This document shows positions 45,766 to 54,161 of a DNA stretch of 64,000 nt, in pieces. The stretch comes from Klenkia marina (GTDB lineage: Bacteria > Actinomycetota > Actinomycetes > Mycobacteriales > Geodermatophilaceae). Below the pieces are notes generated by a model, which saw only the letters and a list, made by a program, of their open reading frames with translations, had not been told where the DNA came from and did not search any database. The stretch lies in the NCBI RefSeq assembly GCF_900101025.1, contig NZ_FMUH01000001.1:930001-994000 (forward strand), given 5' to 3'. Each line of letters begins with the position of its first letter. Position 1 is the stretch's first letter. A program made the translations under genes and the position numbers.

Positions 45766-46686
45766 TCACCGGGCCAGGGCCCAGCCGCCGCCGTCCCGCA
45801 CGACCTCGCCGCGGCGCAGCAGGTCCTCCAGGTAGGCGCGCTGGCCGTCCTCGCCCTTGCCGGCGAAGAACGGCATCAGCGTGGGCAGCAGGTTCGGGAC
45901 GGCCATCGCCAGCCGCACCAGTCGCGACTCGGCCGGCTTGGGGTAGACCTCCAGACGCGGCCGGTCCAGCAGCGAGAGCACGGCGTCGACGACGTCCTCG
46001 GCCCGCTGCGGCGGGCCGCTCTGGAACTGCAGCGCGTTGCCGCCCTCGACCGCCTCGCGGCGCAGCATCGGGGTGTCGGTCGCCGAGGGCAGCACGCTGC
46101 CCACCCGGATGCCCTCGGCGTGCAGGTCCAGCGCGATCGACAGCATCGCCCCGCGCAGCCCGAACTTCGACGCGCAGTAGATGGGTGTCTCGGCCTGCGG
46201 GAAGATCCCGGCCAGCGAGACGGTGGTGACCACCCGCGGGTCGCTCGAGCGGCGCAGCAGCGGCAACGCCAGCCGAGTCACGTGCAGCGGCGAGAGCGTG
46301 TTGACGGCGATCTCGCGGTCGATCGAGGCCAGCGACCGCTCGCCGAAGCGCTCGGCGCTGGTCATGCCGGTGTTGTTGACCAGCACGTCGATCCGCCCCG
46401 CGCGGCGCTCGACCTCGGCCAGGACGGCCTCGATGCGGGCCGGGTCGGTGAGGTCGCCGTCCAGCGCCGCGTGCCGCCCCGGCCCGGGCAGTCCGGCCGC
46501 CACGGCCGCCGCCCGCTCGCCGTCCCGGTCGACGACGACGACCGACGCGCCCCGGCCGGCCAGCCGGTGGCACAGCACGCTGCCGATGCCCCCGGCCCCG
46601 CCGGTGACCACGACGACCCGGCCGGTGCCCGACCAGGTACGGTGGGTCAGCAACCGGCGCAGCTCGCCGAGCGCCTCGCCGATCAC
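45766..46686 (-). CDS. short-chain dehydrogenase/reductase
   Basis: A 306-residue SDR oxidoreductase. The cofactor motif is VVVTGGAGGIGSVLCHRLAG, with VVDRDGE favouring NAD(H). The NNAG block reads NNTG (DVLVNNTGMTSAERFG), and the catalytic Ser-Tyr-Lys are in TTVSLAGIFPQAETPIYCAS followed by Lys. The C-terminal extension of about 50 residues is like the DltE-type SDRs that accompany flavin monooxygenases. GTG 46686 overlaps the FMO stop (GTGA). The two form an operon, likely under the divergent TetR regulator. Confidence 0.9.
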   Translation of the reverse strand: MIGEALGELRRLLTHRTWSGTGRVVVVTGGAGGIGSVLCHRLAGRGASVVVVDRDGERAAAVAAGLPGPGRHAALDGDLTDPARIEAVLAEVERRAGRIDVLVNNTGMTSAERFGERSLASIDREIAVNTLSPLHVTRLALPLLRRSSDPRVVTTVSLAGIFPQAETPIYCASKFGLRGAMLSIALDLHAEGIRVGSVLPSATDTPMLRREAVEGGNALQFQSGPPQRAEDVVDAVLSLLDRPRLEVYPKPAESRLVRLAMAVPNLLPTLMPFFAGKGEDGQRAYLEDLLRRGEVVRDGGGWALAR

Positions 46687-48029
46687 GCCGGCACCGCGGC
46701 CGGCGCCGGGGCGGGGGTCCCGTGCTCGGCCCGCCAGGACATGCGTCCCATCACCTCGCGGCGGAACGCGGTCAGCGCGTCGGCGTCGACGTAGCCGGCG
46801 TGCCGGGGCGAGTCGTCGAACCGGATGCCCCCGGAGAGGTCGGGGCGCTCGTGCCGCACCATCGAGCGGAACCTCGCGTAGGCCGCCGGGTCGTCGCGGC
46901 GGTCGGCCAGGTGCGCGGCGACCAGCTGGGCCAGGCCGTCGAAGTGGCCGTAGGCGCCGGAGTTGGTCTCGGTGAACCCGATGCCGAACAGTCCCTCGTG
47001 CTCGCGGGAGAACGCGGTCAGGTAGAGGTCGGGGTGCTCCTCGCCGGTGAACAGACCCTCGGCGTACGGGATGGTGTGCCGGTAGCCGGTGGCGGCGATG
47101 ACCAGGTCGACGTCCTCGGTGCTGCCGTCGGTGAAGGTGACCGTCGTGCCGGCCATGTCGGCGATGCCCGGCCGGGGGACGACGTCGCCGTGCTGCAGGG
47201 CCAGGAACAGGTTGCTGTTGAGCACCGGGTGGGTCTCGAACACCCGGTGGTCGGGCTTGGGCAGGCCGAGGCGCTCGGGCCTGCCGTAGAGCTTGTTCAG
47301 CACGAACCCGAACACGGCCTGCTCGATGCGCTTGGGCAGGTGCGGGCCGCGGGCGGCGAAGACGTCGGACGGGACGCCGAACACGTGCTTGGGGATGAAC
47401 CAGTAGCCCCGCCGCATGCTGATCACGGCGCGCTCGGCGGCCCGGGCGGCGTCCACGGCGATGTCGCAGGCGGAGTTGCCGCCGCCGATGACCAGCACCC
47501 GGCGGCCGCGCAGCTGGTCGAGGTCGCGGTACTCCTTGCTGTGCCGCACCTCGCCGGTGAAGGCCGCCGGGACCTCGGGCATGCGCGGGGTCCACTGCGC
47601 GCCGCTGCAGCACACCACCGCGGCGTACCGGCGCTGCTCGCCGCCGCCCAGGGTGACCAGGTAGCCGTCGCCGTCGCGCTCGACCGCCGACACCGAGCGG
47701 CCGGTCTCCACCTGCTCGGCGAGGCGGTACGCGGCGGCGAAGTCGCGCAGGTAGGCCAGCACCTGCCGGTGGTCGGGGTAGTCGGGGAGGTCCTCGGCCA
47801 TCGGGAAGCCCGGGAAGCCCGAGAGGGTGCGGCTGGAGATGAAGTGCGCGGCCTCGTACATGGGGCTGCCGGGCGCGTCGATGTCCCAGATGCCGCCGAC
47901 GCCCTCGTGCCGCTCGACGTGGTCGTAGGGCAGCCCGCGGGCGGCCAGGGCGCGGGCGGTGGCCAGACCGGCGGGCCCGGCGCCGATGACGAGGGTGGCG
48001 TCGCCGCGGTCGGTGGGGGTGCTGCTCAT
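46683..48029 (-). CDS. flavin-containing monooxygenase
   Basis: A 448-residue class B flavoprotein monooxygenase. The FAD motif is VIGAGPAGLATARALAARG and the NADPH motif is VLVIGGGNSACDIAVDAARA. The FMO fingerprint FTGEVRHSKEYRD (FxGxxxHxxxY) is present, as is the ATG-type motif LVIAATGYRH. Such enzymes insert oxygen at N, S or a ketone carbon. ATG 48029 follows GGAGGAG. It heads an operon with an SDR, divergent from a TetR gene across an 11-bp-armed palindrome. A TTGACC (minus strand, 48084-48089) is a possible -35. The substrate is unknown. Confidence 0.92.
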   Translation of the reverse strand: MSSTPTDRGDATLVIGAGPAGLATARALAARGLPYDHVERHEGVGGIWDIDAPGSPMYEAAHFISSRTLSGFPGFPMAEDLPDYPDHRQVLAYLRDFAAAYRLAEQVETGRSVSAVERDGDGYLVTLGGGEQRRYAAVVCCSGAQWTPRMPEVPAAFTGEVRHSKEYRDLDQLRGRRVLVIGGGNSACDIAVDAARAAERAVISMRRGYWFIPKHVFGVPSDVFAARGPHLPKRIEQAVFGFVLNKLYGRPERLGLPKPDHRVFETHPVLNSNLFLALQHGDVVPRPGIADMAGTTVTFTDGSTEDVDLVIAATGYRHTIPYAEGLFTGEEHPDLYLTAFSREHEGLFGIGFTETNSGAYGHFDGLAQLVAAHLADRRDDPAAYARFRSMVRHERPDLSGGIRFDDSPRHAGYVDADALTAFRREVMGRMSWRAEHGTPAPAPAAVPA

Positions 48030-48090
48030 CGGGGTCTCCTCCGTGCTCGGGTGCTGGGGAGTGTGCGCTGGGTCGCACGTCCAGGTCAAG

Positions 48091-48114
48091 TGTCTGGGTC
48101 AGATGACCCACACA
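48091..48114. promoter_or_regulatory. TetR-type operator between the FMO and TetR genes
   Basis: TGTCTGGGTCA and TGACCCACACA, two bases apart, form an 11-bp-armed inverted repeat with one mismatched pair. It lies in the 131-bp divergent region, next to a TTGACC at 48084-48089 on the minus strand, so a bound repressor would cover the FMO promoter. Confidence 0.65.
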
Positions 48115-48160
48115 GCTGTCCCGTGGTGCCGGGGGCCGCTGGCGTGCGACGATCCGGGGC

Positions 48161-48799
48161 ATGCCACCCGCGACCCGACGCAGCCCCGCGCGGCGTGCGC
48201 CGGTGGTGCGCAAGGCGCTGGCCGACCGCCGCGAGGACCTCGTCGAGGCTGCCCTGCGGGTGCTCGTGCGCGACGGCGTCGCCGCAGCCACCACACGGGC
48301 CGTCGTGGCCGAGGCCGGCGCCAGCCTCAGCGCCTTCCACTACTGCTTCGACTCGCGCGAGGAGCTGCTCGTGCTCGCCGCCGAGCGGATCACCGACCGC
48401 ACGCTGGACCACGTGCGCGCCGGCTTCTCGGTCGAGGGCGACCTGCGCACCGTCGTCGTCGGGTCGCTCACCGCGCTGTGGGAGCGGCTCGAGGCCGACC
48501 CGCACCGCGAGCTCATCGGCTACGAGCTCTCCCAGTACGCCCGCAGCCACCCCGAGCTGCGGCCCGCGGTGGCCCGGTTGTTCCGGCACTACCTCGACGT
48601 CCACGAGCAGTTCCTCACCGAGAGCGCCGCCGCGGCCGGCTTCACCTGGGCCACCCCGGTGCCGGTGCTGGCCCGGCTGATCAACTCCACGCTCGACGGC
48701 CTGGCGCTCACCTGGCTGGTCGACCACGACGGCGACGCGGCGCGCGAGGTGCTGTCGACCCTGGCCGACGTCCTGCTGGCCGCGGCCCGGCCGTCGTGA
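48161..48799 (+). CDS. TetR-family transcriptional regulator
   Basis: A 212-residue TetR-type repressor. The N-terminal helix-turn-helix is ALRVLVRDGVAAATTRAVVA, then EAGASLSAFHYCFDSREELL. The rest is an all-helical ligand and dimer domain with SQYARSHPELRPAVARLF and a C-terminal WLVDHDG region typical of the C-terminal TetR_C_6-like domain. It is divergent from the FMO/SDR operon with a palindromic operator between, and its stop overlaps the next start by GTGA. It probably controls both operons; the ligand is unknown. Confidence 0.93.
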   Translation: MPPATRRSPARRAPVVRKALADRREDLVEAALRVLVRDGVAAATTRAVVAEAGASLSAFHYCFDSREELLVLAAERITDRTLDHVRAGFSVEGDLRTVVVGSLTALWERLEADPHRELIGYELSQYARSHPELRPAVARLFRHYLDVHEQFLTESAAAAGFTWATPVPVLARLINSTLDGLALTWLVDHDGDAAREVLSTLADVLLAAARPS

Positions 48800-49989
48800 G
48801 CACCGACCGGCTCGCCGCGCTCCGCTCGGCCACCGCCGGGCTGCAACCGCCCTTCGCCGTCGTCGACCTCGACGCCTTCGACGCCAACGCCGCAGCGCTC
48901 ACCGCCCGCGCCGCGCCGGGCACCACCATCCGGCTGGCCAGCAAGTCCGTCCGCTGCCGGGTGCTGTCCGACCGTGCGCTGGCCCGGCCCGGGTTCGCCG
49001 GCGTCCTCGCGCTGACCCTGCCCGAGGCCCTCTGGCTCGCCGCCGACCACGACGACGTCGTCGTCGGCTACCCCAGCGTCGACACCGACGCGGTCGCCGC
49101 GCTGGCCACCGACCCCGCCCTGGCCGCCCGGGTCACGCTCATGGTCGACTCGGTCGAGTCCCTCGACGTGGTCGAGGCCGCCGTGGGCCGCTCCCCCGCC
49201 GCCCCGGTCAAGGTCTGCCTCGACCTCGACGCCGCGCTCGAGCTGCTCGGCGGCCGGGTGCACCTGGGCCCGCTGCGCTCGCCGGTGCGCACCCCCGCGC
49301 AGGCGGTCGCGCTGGCCCGGGCGGTGCTGGCCCGGCCGTGGCTGCACCTCGACGGACTCATGGCCTACGAGGGCCAGATCGCCGGCACCGCCGACGCCGC
49401 CGGGCCCCGCCTGCGCCAGGCCGCCGTCCGGGCGGTGCAGCGGGCATCGGCCCGCGAGCTGGCCGAGCGGCGGGCCGCCGTGGTCGAGGCCGTGTCGGCG
49501 CTGGCCCCGCTGCGGTTCGTCAACGGCGGGGGCACCGGCTCGGTCGAGCAGACCTCCGCCGAGCCCGTGGTCACCGAGGTCGCCGCCGGGTCGGGGCTGT
49601 ACGCGCCGGCGCTGTTCGACTCCTACCGGCGCTTCCGGGCCCGGCCCGCCGCGTTCTTCGTGCAGCCCGTGGTGCGCCGCCCGTCGCCGCGGGTGGCCAC
49701 CGCGCTCGGCGGTGGCTGGATCGCCTCGGGGCCGCCCGGGCCCGACCGCCAGCCGGTGATCACCTGGCCACGCGGCCTGCGCTACAGCCCGCTCGAGGGC
49801 GCCGGCGAGGCCCAGACCCCGCTGCTGGGCCCCCGCGCCGGCGAGCTGCGGCTGGGTGACCGCGTCTGGTTCCGGCACGCCAAGGCCGGTGAGCTGTGCG
49901 AGCGGGTGGGCGAGCTGCACCTGGTCTCCGGTCACGAGCTGGTCGGCGCGGTACCCACCTACCGGGGCGAGGGGAAGGCGTTCCTGTGA
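48796..49989 (+). CDS. PLP-dependent D-amino-acid deaminase/alanine-racemase-like enzyme
   Basis: A 397-residue fold-type III PLP enzyme like D-threonine aldolase, D-serine dehydratase and related amino acid deaminases. The Schiff-base lysine is in TTIRLASKSVRC, and the barrel continues VKVCLDLDAALELL, HLDGLMAYEGQIAG and RFVNGGGTGSVEQT (phosphate loop). The C-terminal beta domain contains DRVWFRHAKAGELCERVGEL, where His and Cys resemble the metal site of D-threonine aldolases and eukaryotic D-serine dehydratase. It lies between TetR and an amidohydrolase, joined by GTGA overlaps on both sides. The substrate is unknown. Confidence 0.85.
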   Translation: MSTDRLAALRSATAGLQPPFAVVDLDAFDANAAALTARAAPGTTIRLASKSVRCRVLSDRALARPGFAGVLALTLPEALWLAADHDDVVVGYPSVDTDAVAALATDPALAARVTLMVDSVESLDVVEAAVGRSPAAPVKVCLDLDAALELLGGRVHLGPLRSPVRTPAQAVALARAVLARPWLHLDGLMAYEGQIAGTADAAGPRLRQAAVRAVQRASARELAERRAAVVEAVSALAPLRFVNGGGTGSVEQTSAEPVVTEVAAGSGLYAPALFDSYRRFRARPAAFFVQPVVRRPSPRVATALGGGWIASGPPGPDRQPVITWPRGLRYSPLEGAGEAQTPLLGPRAGELRLGDRVWFRHAKAGELCERVGELHLVSGHELVGAVPTYRGEGKAFL

Positions 49990-50735
49990 GGCTGTTCGAC
50001 GCCCACCTCCACGTGGTCGACCCCGCCTTCCCGCTCGTGCCCAACCAGGGCTTCGTGCCCGAGCCGTTCACCGTGGCCGACTACCGGGCCCGGGTCGCCG
50101 GCCTCGACGTGGTCGGCGGCGCGGTCGTCTCCGGGTCGTTCCAGGCCTTCGACCAGACCTACCTGCTGGCCGCGCTGGAGCGCCTGGGACCCGGGTTCGT
50201 CGGGGTCACCCAGCTGCCGGCCGACGTCCCCGACGCCGAGGTGCTGCGGCTGGACGCCGCCGGCGTGCGGGCGGTGCGGGTCAACCTGCGCCGCGGCGGG
50301 TCGGCCCCGGCCGCCGACCTCGACCGGCTGGCCCGCCGCGTGCACGAGCTGGCCGGCTGGCACACCGAGCTCTACGTCGACGCCCGCGACCTGGCCGAGC
50401 TGGCCCCGGTGCTGCACGCGCTGCCGCAGGTGTCGGTGGACCACCTCGGCCTGCACGCCCACGGCCTGCCCGACCTGCTGCGGCTGGTCGAGACCGGCGC
50501 GGTCGTCAAGGCGACGGGGTTCGGCCGGGTCGAGCTCGACGTCGCCGACACCGTGCGGCAGGTGCTCGCGGTCGACCCGCGGGCCCTGGTCACCGGCACC
50601 GACCTGCCCAGCACGCGGGCCCGCCGCCCCTTCACCGACGCCGACCTCGACCTGCTGGTCGCCGCGGTCCCGGAGGAGCACCGGGACGCGGTCCTCGAGC
50701 TGAACGCCCGACGCCTCTACCGCCTCCCCGCCTGA
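49986..50735 (+). CDS. amidohydrolase-family (TIM-barrel) hydrolase
   Basis: A 249-residue amidohydrolase of the 2-pyrone-4,6-dicarboxylate lactonase/ACMSD-like group. The HxH metal motif is LFDAHLHVVDP, a third His is in SVDHLGLHAHG, and the metal Asp is in VTGTDLPSTRARRPF. The C-terminal block LELNARRLYRLP is the typical NARRLY ending. GTG 49986 overlaps the preceding stop by GTGA. It forms an operon with TetR and the PLP enzyme, so a three-step catabolic unit is plausible, but no pathway can be named. Confidence 0.87.
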   Translation: MRLFDAHLHVVDPAFPLVPNQGFVPEPFTVADYRARVAGLDVVGGAVVSGSFQAFDQTYLLAALERLGPGFVGVTQLPADVPDAEVLRLDAAGVRAVRVNLRRGGSAPAADLDRLARRVHELAGWHTELYVDARDLAELAPVLHALPQVSVDHLGLHAHGLPDLLRLVETGAVVKATGFGRVELDVADTVRQVLAVDPRALVTGTDLPSTRARRPFTDADLDLLVAAVPEEHRDAVLELNARRLYRLPA

Positions 50736-50766
50736 CTCCCCCGCTGCTCCACCTCCGCTGCGGTGA

Positions 50767-52281
50767 TCAGCCGGCGACGGCGGGCTCGGCGAGGACGGCC
50801 TCGGCCCGGTCCACCGCGGCCAGCCGGTCGGCGGCCACCAGGCCGATCCTCGTGCGGCGGTCCAGCAGGTCGGCCACGCTGCGCGCGCCCTCGACCCGGA
50901 CGGCGAAGCGCAGCTCACCCACCGTCTCGGGCCGGCCGGCCACCACCGGTTCGGCGCCCAGCCCGTGGACCCGGGCGGCCTCGGTGCCGTAGCGGGCGAC
51001 CAGGCGCGGCGGGGCGTCGACCCGGTCGAGCACCCGGCGCGGGGCCGCACCGACCAGCGGCAACCGGGCCGTCGGCGAGCGCCGCGCACCCCGGCCGAGC
51101 AGCTGCACCGCGGCGTCCACCGTCTCCTCGGCCATCGCCCGGTAGGTGGTCAGCTTCCCGCCGACCACCGTCAGCACCGCTCCCGACCGGTGCAGCAGGT
51201 GCTTGCGCGAGAGGTCCGCCGTCGCGTCCCCCGGTCCGGCCCCGGCGGCGGCCGGCAGCACGAGCGGGCGCAGGCCGGCGTAGGCGCCCACCACGTCGGC
51301 GCTGGTCAACGGGTCGACCAGCACCCGGTTCACGGTCGCCAAGAGCTGCTCGACCTCGGCGGCCGAGGGCTGCGGGTCGTCGTCGGGGACCGGACCGTCG
51401 ACCGGCTCGTCGGTGATGCCCAGGAACACCAGCCCGGTGTCCTGCGGCAGCGCGAAGACGTACCGCGACCGCGACCCGGGCAGCGGCACGGTGAGCGCCG
51501 CGGTCGGGTGGCCCAGCCGCTCGGACCGGACCACCAGGTGCGAGCCCCGCGAGGGCACGAGCCTGACGGCCTCGTCCAGGGCGGCCGACCAGACCCCGGC
51601 GGCGTTGACCACCACCCCGGCCTCCACCTCGACCCGCCGCCCCTCGACCTGCACCGTGGCGGTGCGCCCGTCGACGCCGACCACCGAGGCACCCGTGAGC
51701 ACCGCGGCCCCGTACCCGGCGGCCGTGCGGGCCAGCGCGACGACCAGCCGGGCGTCGTCGGTGAGCTGGCCGTCCCAGAACGCTGCGCCCCCGCCGCCCG
51801 GGCGCACCGCCGGCAGCCAGGCGGCCACCTCCGCGGCCGACACCCGCCGGGCCCGCGGGAGCGAACCCCGGCCGCCGCGCACCGACGTCCGCACCCCGTC
51901 GCCGAGCGCGCCGCCGAGGCCGGCGACGGCGGCGACGTCCCACCCGGCCGCACCCGGTACGCAGAACGGCAGCGGGCGCACCAGGTGCGGCGCGGTGGTG
52001 CCCATGAGGACGGCGCGCTCACGGGCGGACTCGCGGGCCAGCCCGACCTCCCCGTGCGCCAGGTACCGCAGCCCGCCGTGCACGAGCTTGGAGGACCACC
52101 GGCTGGTGCCCGCGGCCAGGTCGGCGCGCTCGCACAGCAGCACCGACAACCCGCGGGCGGCGGCGTCGAGGGCCACACCCGCGCCGGTCACCCCGCCGCC
52201 CACCACCAGGACGTCGACCCCCGAGCCCAGCCGGTCGAGGTCGCGTGCCCGTCGGGCGGCGTCCAGCCGCGTCCCGTCCAC
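50767..52281 (-). CDS. glpD: FAD-dependent glycerol-3-phosphate dehydrogenase
   Basis: Membrane-associated flavoprotein oxidising sn-glycerol-3-phosphate to dihydroxyacetone phosphate and feeding electrons to quinone. The 504-residue protein has the FAD motif VLVVGGGVTGAGVALDAAAR, the GlpD block TSRWSSKLVHGGLRYLAHGE, SRGSHLVVRSERLG, and VVGGKLTTYRAMAEETVDAA before the C-terminal DAO_C domain. GTG 52281. It is divergent from an alkyl-DHAP-synthase-like flavoprotein gene, which would use a DHAP derivative, so a link through DHAP and ether lipids is possible. Confidence 0.93.
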   Translation of the reverse strand: MDGTRLDAARRARDLDRLGSGVDVLVVGGGVTGAGVALDAAARGLSVLLCERADLAAGTSRWSSKLVHGGLRYLAHGEVGLARESARERAVLMGTTAPHLVRPLPFCVPGAAGWDVAAVAGLGGALGDGVRTSVRGGRGSLPRARRVSAAEVAAWLPAVRPGGGGAAFWDGQLTDDARLVVALARTAAGYGAAVLTGASVVGVDGRTATVQVEGRRVEVEAGVVVNAAGVWSAALDEAVRLVPSRGSHLVVRSERLGHPTAALTVPLPGSRSRYVFALPQDTGLVFLGITDEPVDGPVPDDDPQPSAAEVEQLLATVNRVLVDPLTSADVVGAYAGLRPLVLPAAAGAGPGDATADLSRKHLLHRSGAVLTVVGGKLTTYRAMAEETVDAAVQLLGRGARRSPTARLPLVGAAPRRVLDRVDAPPRLVARYGTEAARVHGLGAEPVVAGRPETVGELRFAVRVEGARSVADLLDRRTRIGLVAADRLAAVDRAEAVLAEPAVAG

Positions 52282-52306
52282 GCCCCCACCCTGCCCGCCG
52301 CCCCGG

Positions 52307-52366
52307 GGTATCGGAAGCTCCACCCCGCCGGACGGGGTCGATGGACGGGGTAGAGCTTCCGATACC
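52307..52366. repeat. inverted repeat in the glpD/alkyl-DHAP-synthase-like divergent region
   Basis: GGTATCGGAAGCTC (52307-52320) and GAGCTTCCGATACC (52353-52366) are perfect 14-bp arms. Inside them, CCCCG (52323-52327) and CGGGG (52346-52350) can extend the stem after a two-base mismatch. It lies in the 152-bp region between two divergent starts, so a terminator role is unlikely for genes reading outward. It may be a pair of half-sites for a shared regulator or a leader structure. Confidence 0.55.
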
Positions 52367-52433
52367 TGGGCGATCGGGGTGCGGGCGAGGTACGGGAGCC
52401 CGGCCAGCGGGGTCGGGCGGGCAGACTGGGGCG

Positions 52434-54122
52434 GTGGCCGAGCAACCGGAACTGACCGTCCAGGGCTGGGGTCCCCCGGGGACCCGCGTCGCGCACGTCG
52501 CCGAGGGCGGCTCCCTCGAGCTGACCGCCGACGCCGCGCTCCGGCGGGCGCTGCCCAAGCCCGCCCGCAAGCACCTGGCCCGCGAGCTGGGCTGGACCCC
52601 GCGGCACACCCCACCGGTGCCGGTCGAGCAGATCGAGCTGCCGCCCGGCCGCTTGCCGGTGCCCGTGCGCGCCGAGCTGGTGACGCTCCTGGGGGTCGAG
52701 AACGTGCACGACGACCGGGAGTCGCGGCTGCGGCGCACCGGCGGGAAGAGCTACCTGGACCTGCTGCGCCGCCGCTCGGGCGACGCCTCCGACGCCCCCG
52801 ACGCCGTGCTGACCCCGGCCGACACCGAGCAGACCGCCGCGCTGCTGGAGCTGTGCAGCCGGCACGGGGTGGTCGTCGTCCCCTTCGGCGGCGGCACCAG
52901 CGTGGTCGGCGGGCTGTCGGGCACCGACGTCGACGACCGCCCGGTCGTGGTGGTCGACCTGTCCCGCATGGCCGGGTTGGTGTCGGTCGACGTGCCGAGC
53001 TCGCTGGTCACCGCCGGTCCGGGCATGCGCGGCCCGGCCCTGGAGGACGCCCTCGCCGAGCACGACCTCACCCTCGGCCACCTCCCGCAGAGCTGGGAGT
53101 TCGCCACCCTGGGCGGCTACGCGGCCACCCGCAGCGCCGGTCAGGCCTCGACCGGGGTGGGTCGGTTCGACGAGCTGGTCGAGGGGCTGACCCTGGCCAC
53201 GCCCACCGGTGTGCTCCAGCTCGGGCACGCGCCGGCCTCGGCGGCGGGCCCGGACCTGCTGGGCCTGGCCGTGGGCTCGGAGGGCACCCTCGGGGTGATC
53301 ACGGAGGTCACGCTGCGGGTGCGGCCCCGACCGCGCACCGAGGGGTACGAAGGCTGGTCGTTCCGCAGCTGGGCGGCGGGTCTGGCGGCGCTGCAGCGGC
53401 TGGCCCGGCACGACCTGCTGCCCGACGTCGTGCGGCTCAGCGACCCCGACGAGACCCGGGCCAACCTGCTGCTCTCGGGTGGTGCTGGCGCCCGGGCGCT
53501 GCGCGGGGCCCTGCGCAGCCGCGGGCACGGCGCGGGGTGCCTGCTGGTGGTGGGCTGGCAGGGGCTGCCCACGATCGTGCGCGCCCGGCAGCGGGCGGCC
53601 ACCTCGCTGCTGCGCGAGGACGGCGGCAAGCGCGCCGGCGCCCGGGTGGGCGAGGCCTGGGAGCGGCACCGCTTCGAGGGGCCCTACCTGCGCGACCGGC
53701 TGCTCGACCACGGTCTGCTGGTCGAGACGCTGGAGACGGCGGCCACCTGGTCGGCGCTGCCCGCGGTGTACGACGCCGCCCGCCGGGCGCTGCGCGAGTC
53801 GCTCAGCGCACCGGGCAAGAAGCCGCTGGTCATGACGCACGTGTCGCACGGCTACGCCACCGGCGCCTCGCTCTACCTCACCGTCCTCGCCGACCGCGAC
53901 GACGACCTCCCGCTGCAGCAGTGGCTGACCGCCAAGCGGGCGGCCACCGACGCGGTGCTGGCTGCCGGCGGCACGCTGACCCACCACCACGCCGTGGGCG
54001 CCGACCACCGCCCGTGGCTGGACCGGGAGATCGGCGCCCGCGGGGTCGACGTGCTGCGCGCGGTCAAGGCCACGCTGGACCCGGAAGGCATCTGCAACCC
54101 CGGGGTGCTGCTGCCCTCCTGA
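52434..54122 (+). CDS. alkyldihydroxyacetonephosphate synthase-like FAD-linked oxidase
   Basis: A 562-residue VAO-family flavoprotein. The PP-loop FAD domain shows VVVPFGGGTSVVGGLSG, MRGPALEDALAEHDLTLGHL, PQSWEFATLGGYAATRSAGQ and VGSEGTLGVITEVTLRVRPR. Near the C-terminus lies LTHHHAVGADHRPWL, with the HHH motif of alkyl-DHAP synthases, and CNPGVLLP. The N-terminal region (GWTPRHTPPVPVEQIELPPG) is also typical. Eukaryotic homologues replace the acyl of acyl-DHAP by an alkyl group to start ether lipid synthesis; bacterial members have unclear roles. GTG 52434. The divergent glpD would produce DHAP. Confidence 0.85.
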   Translation: MAEQPELTVQGWGPPGTRVAHVAEGGSLELTADAALRRALPKPARKHLARELGWTPRHTPPVPVEQIELPPGRLPVPVRAELVTLLGVENVHDDRESRLRRTGGKSYLDLLRRRSGDASDAPDAVLTPADTEQTAALLELCSRHGVVVVPFGGGTSVVGGLSGTDVDDRPVVVVDLSRMAGLVSVDVPSSLVTAGPGMRGPALEDALAEHDLTLGHLPQSWEFATLGGYAATRSAGQASTGVGRFDELVEGLTLATPTGVLQLGHAPASAAGPDLLGLAVGSEGTLGVITEVTLRVRPRPRTEGYEGWSFRSWAAGLAALQRLARHDLLPDVVRLSDPDETRANLLLSGGAGARALRGALRSRGHGAGCLLVVGWQGLPTIVRARQRAATSLLREDGGKRAGARVGEAWERHRFEGPYLRDRLLDHGLLVETLETAATWSALPAVYDAARRALRESLSAPGKKPLVMTHVSHGYATGASLYLTVLADRDDDLPLQQWLTAKRAATDAVLAAGGTLTHHHAVGADHRPWLDREIGARGVDVLRAVKATLDPEGICNPGVLLPS

Positions 54123-54161
54123 ACGAGCACGTGTCGGGTTTGCCGATCAGCTCCTGCGGAC

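Noticed and set aside
48796-49989. Calling the PLP enzyme alanine racemase
   Set aside because: The C-terminal region has a His/Cys metal-site-like pattern of D-threonine aldolase and D-serine-dehydratase-like enzymes, and the catalytic tyrosine region of alanine racemase is not recognisable.
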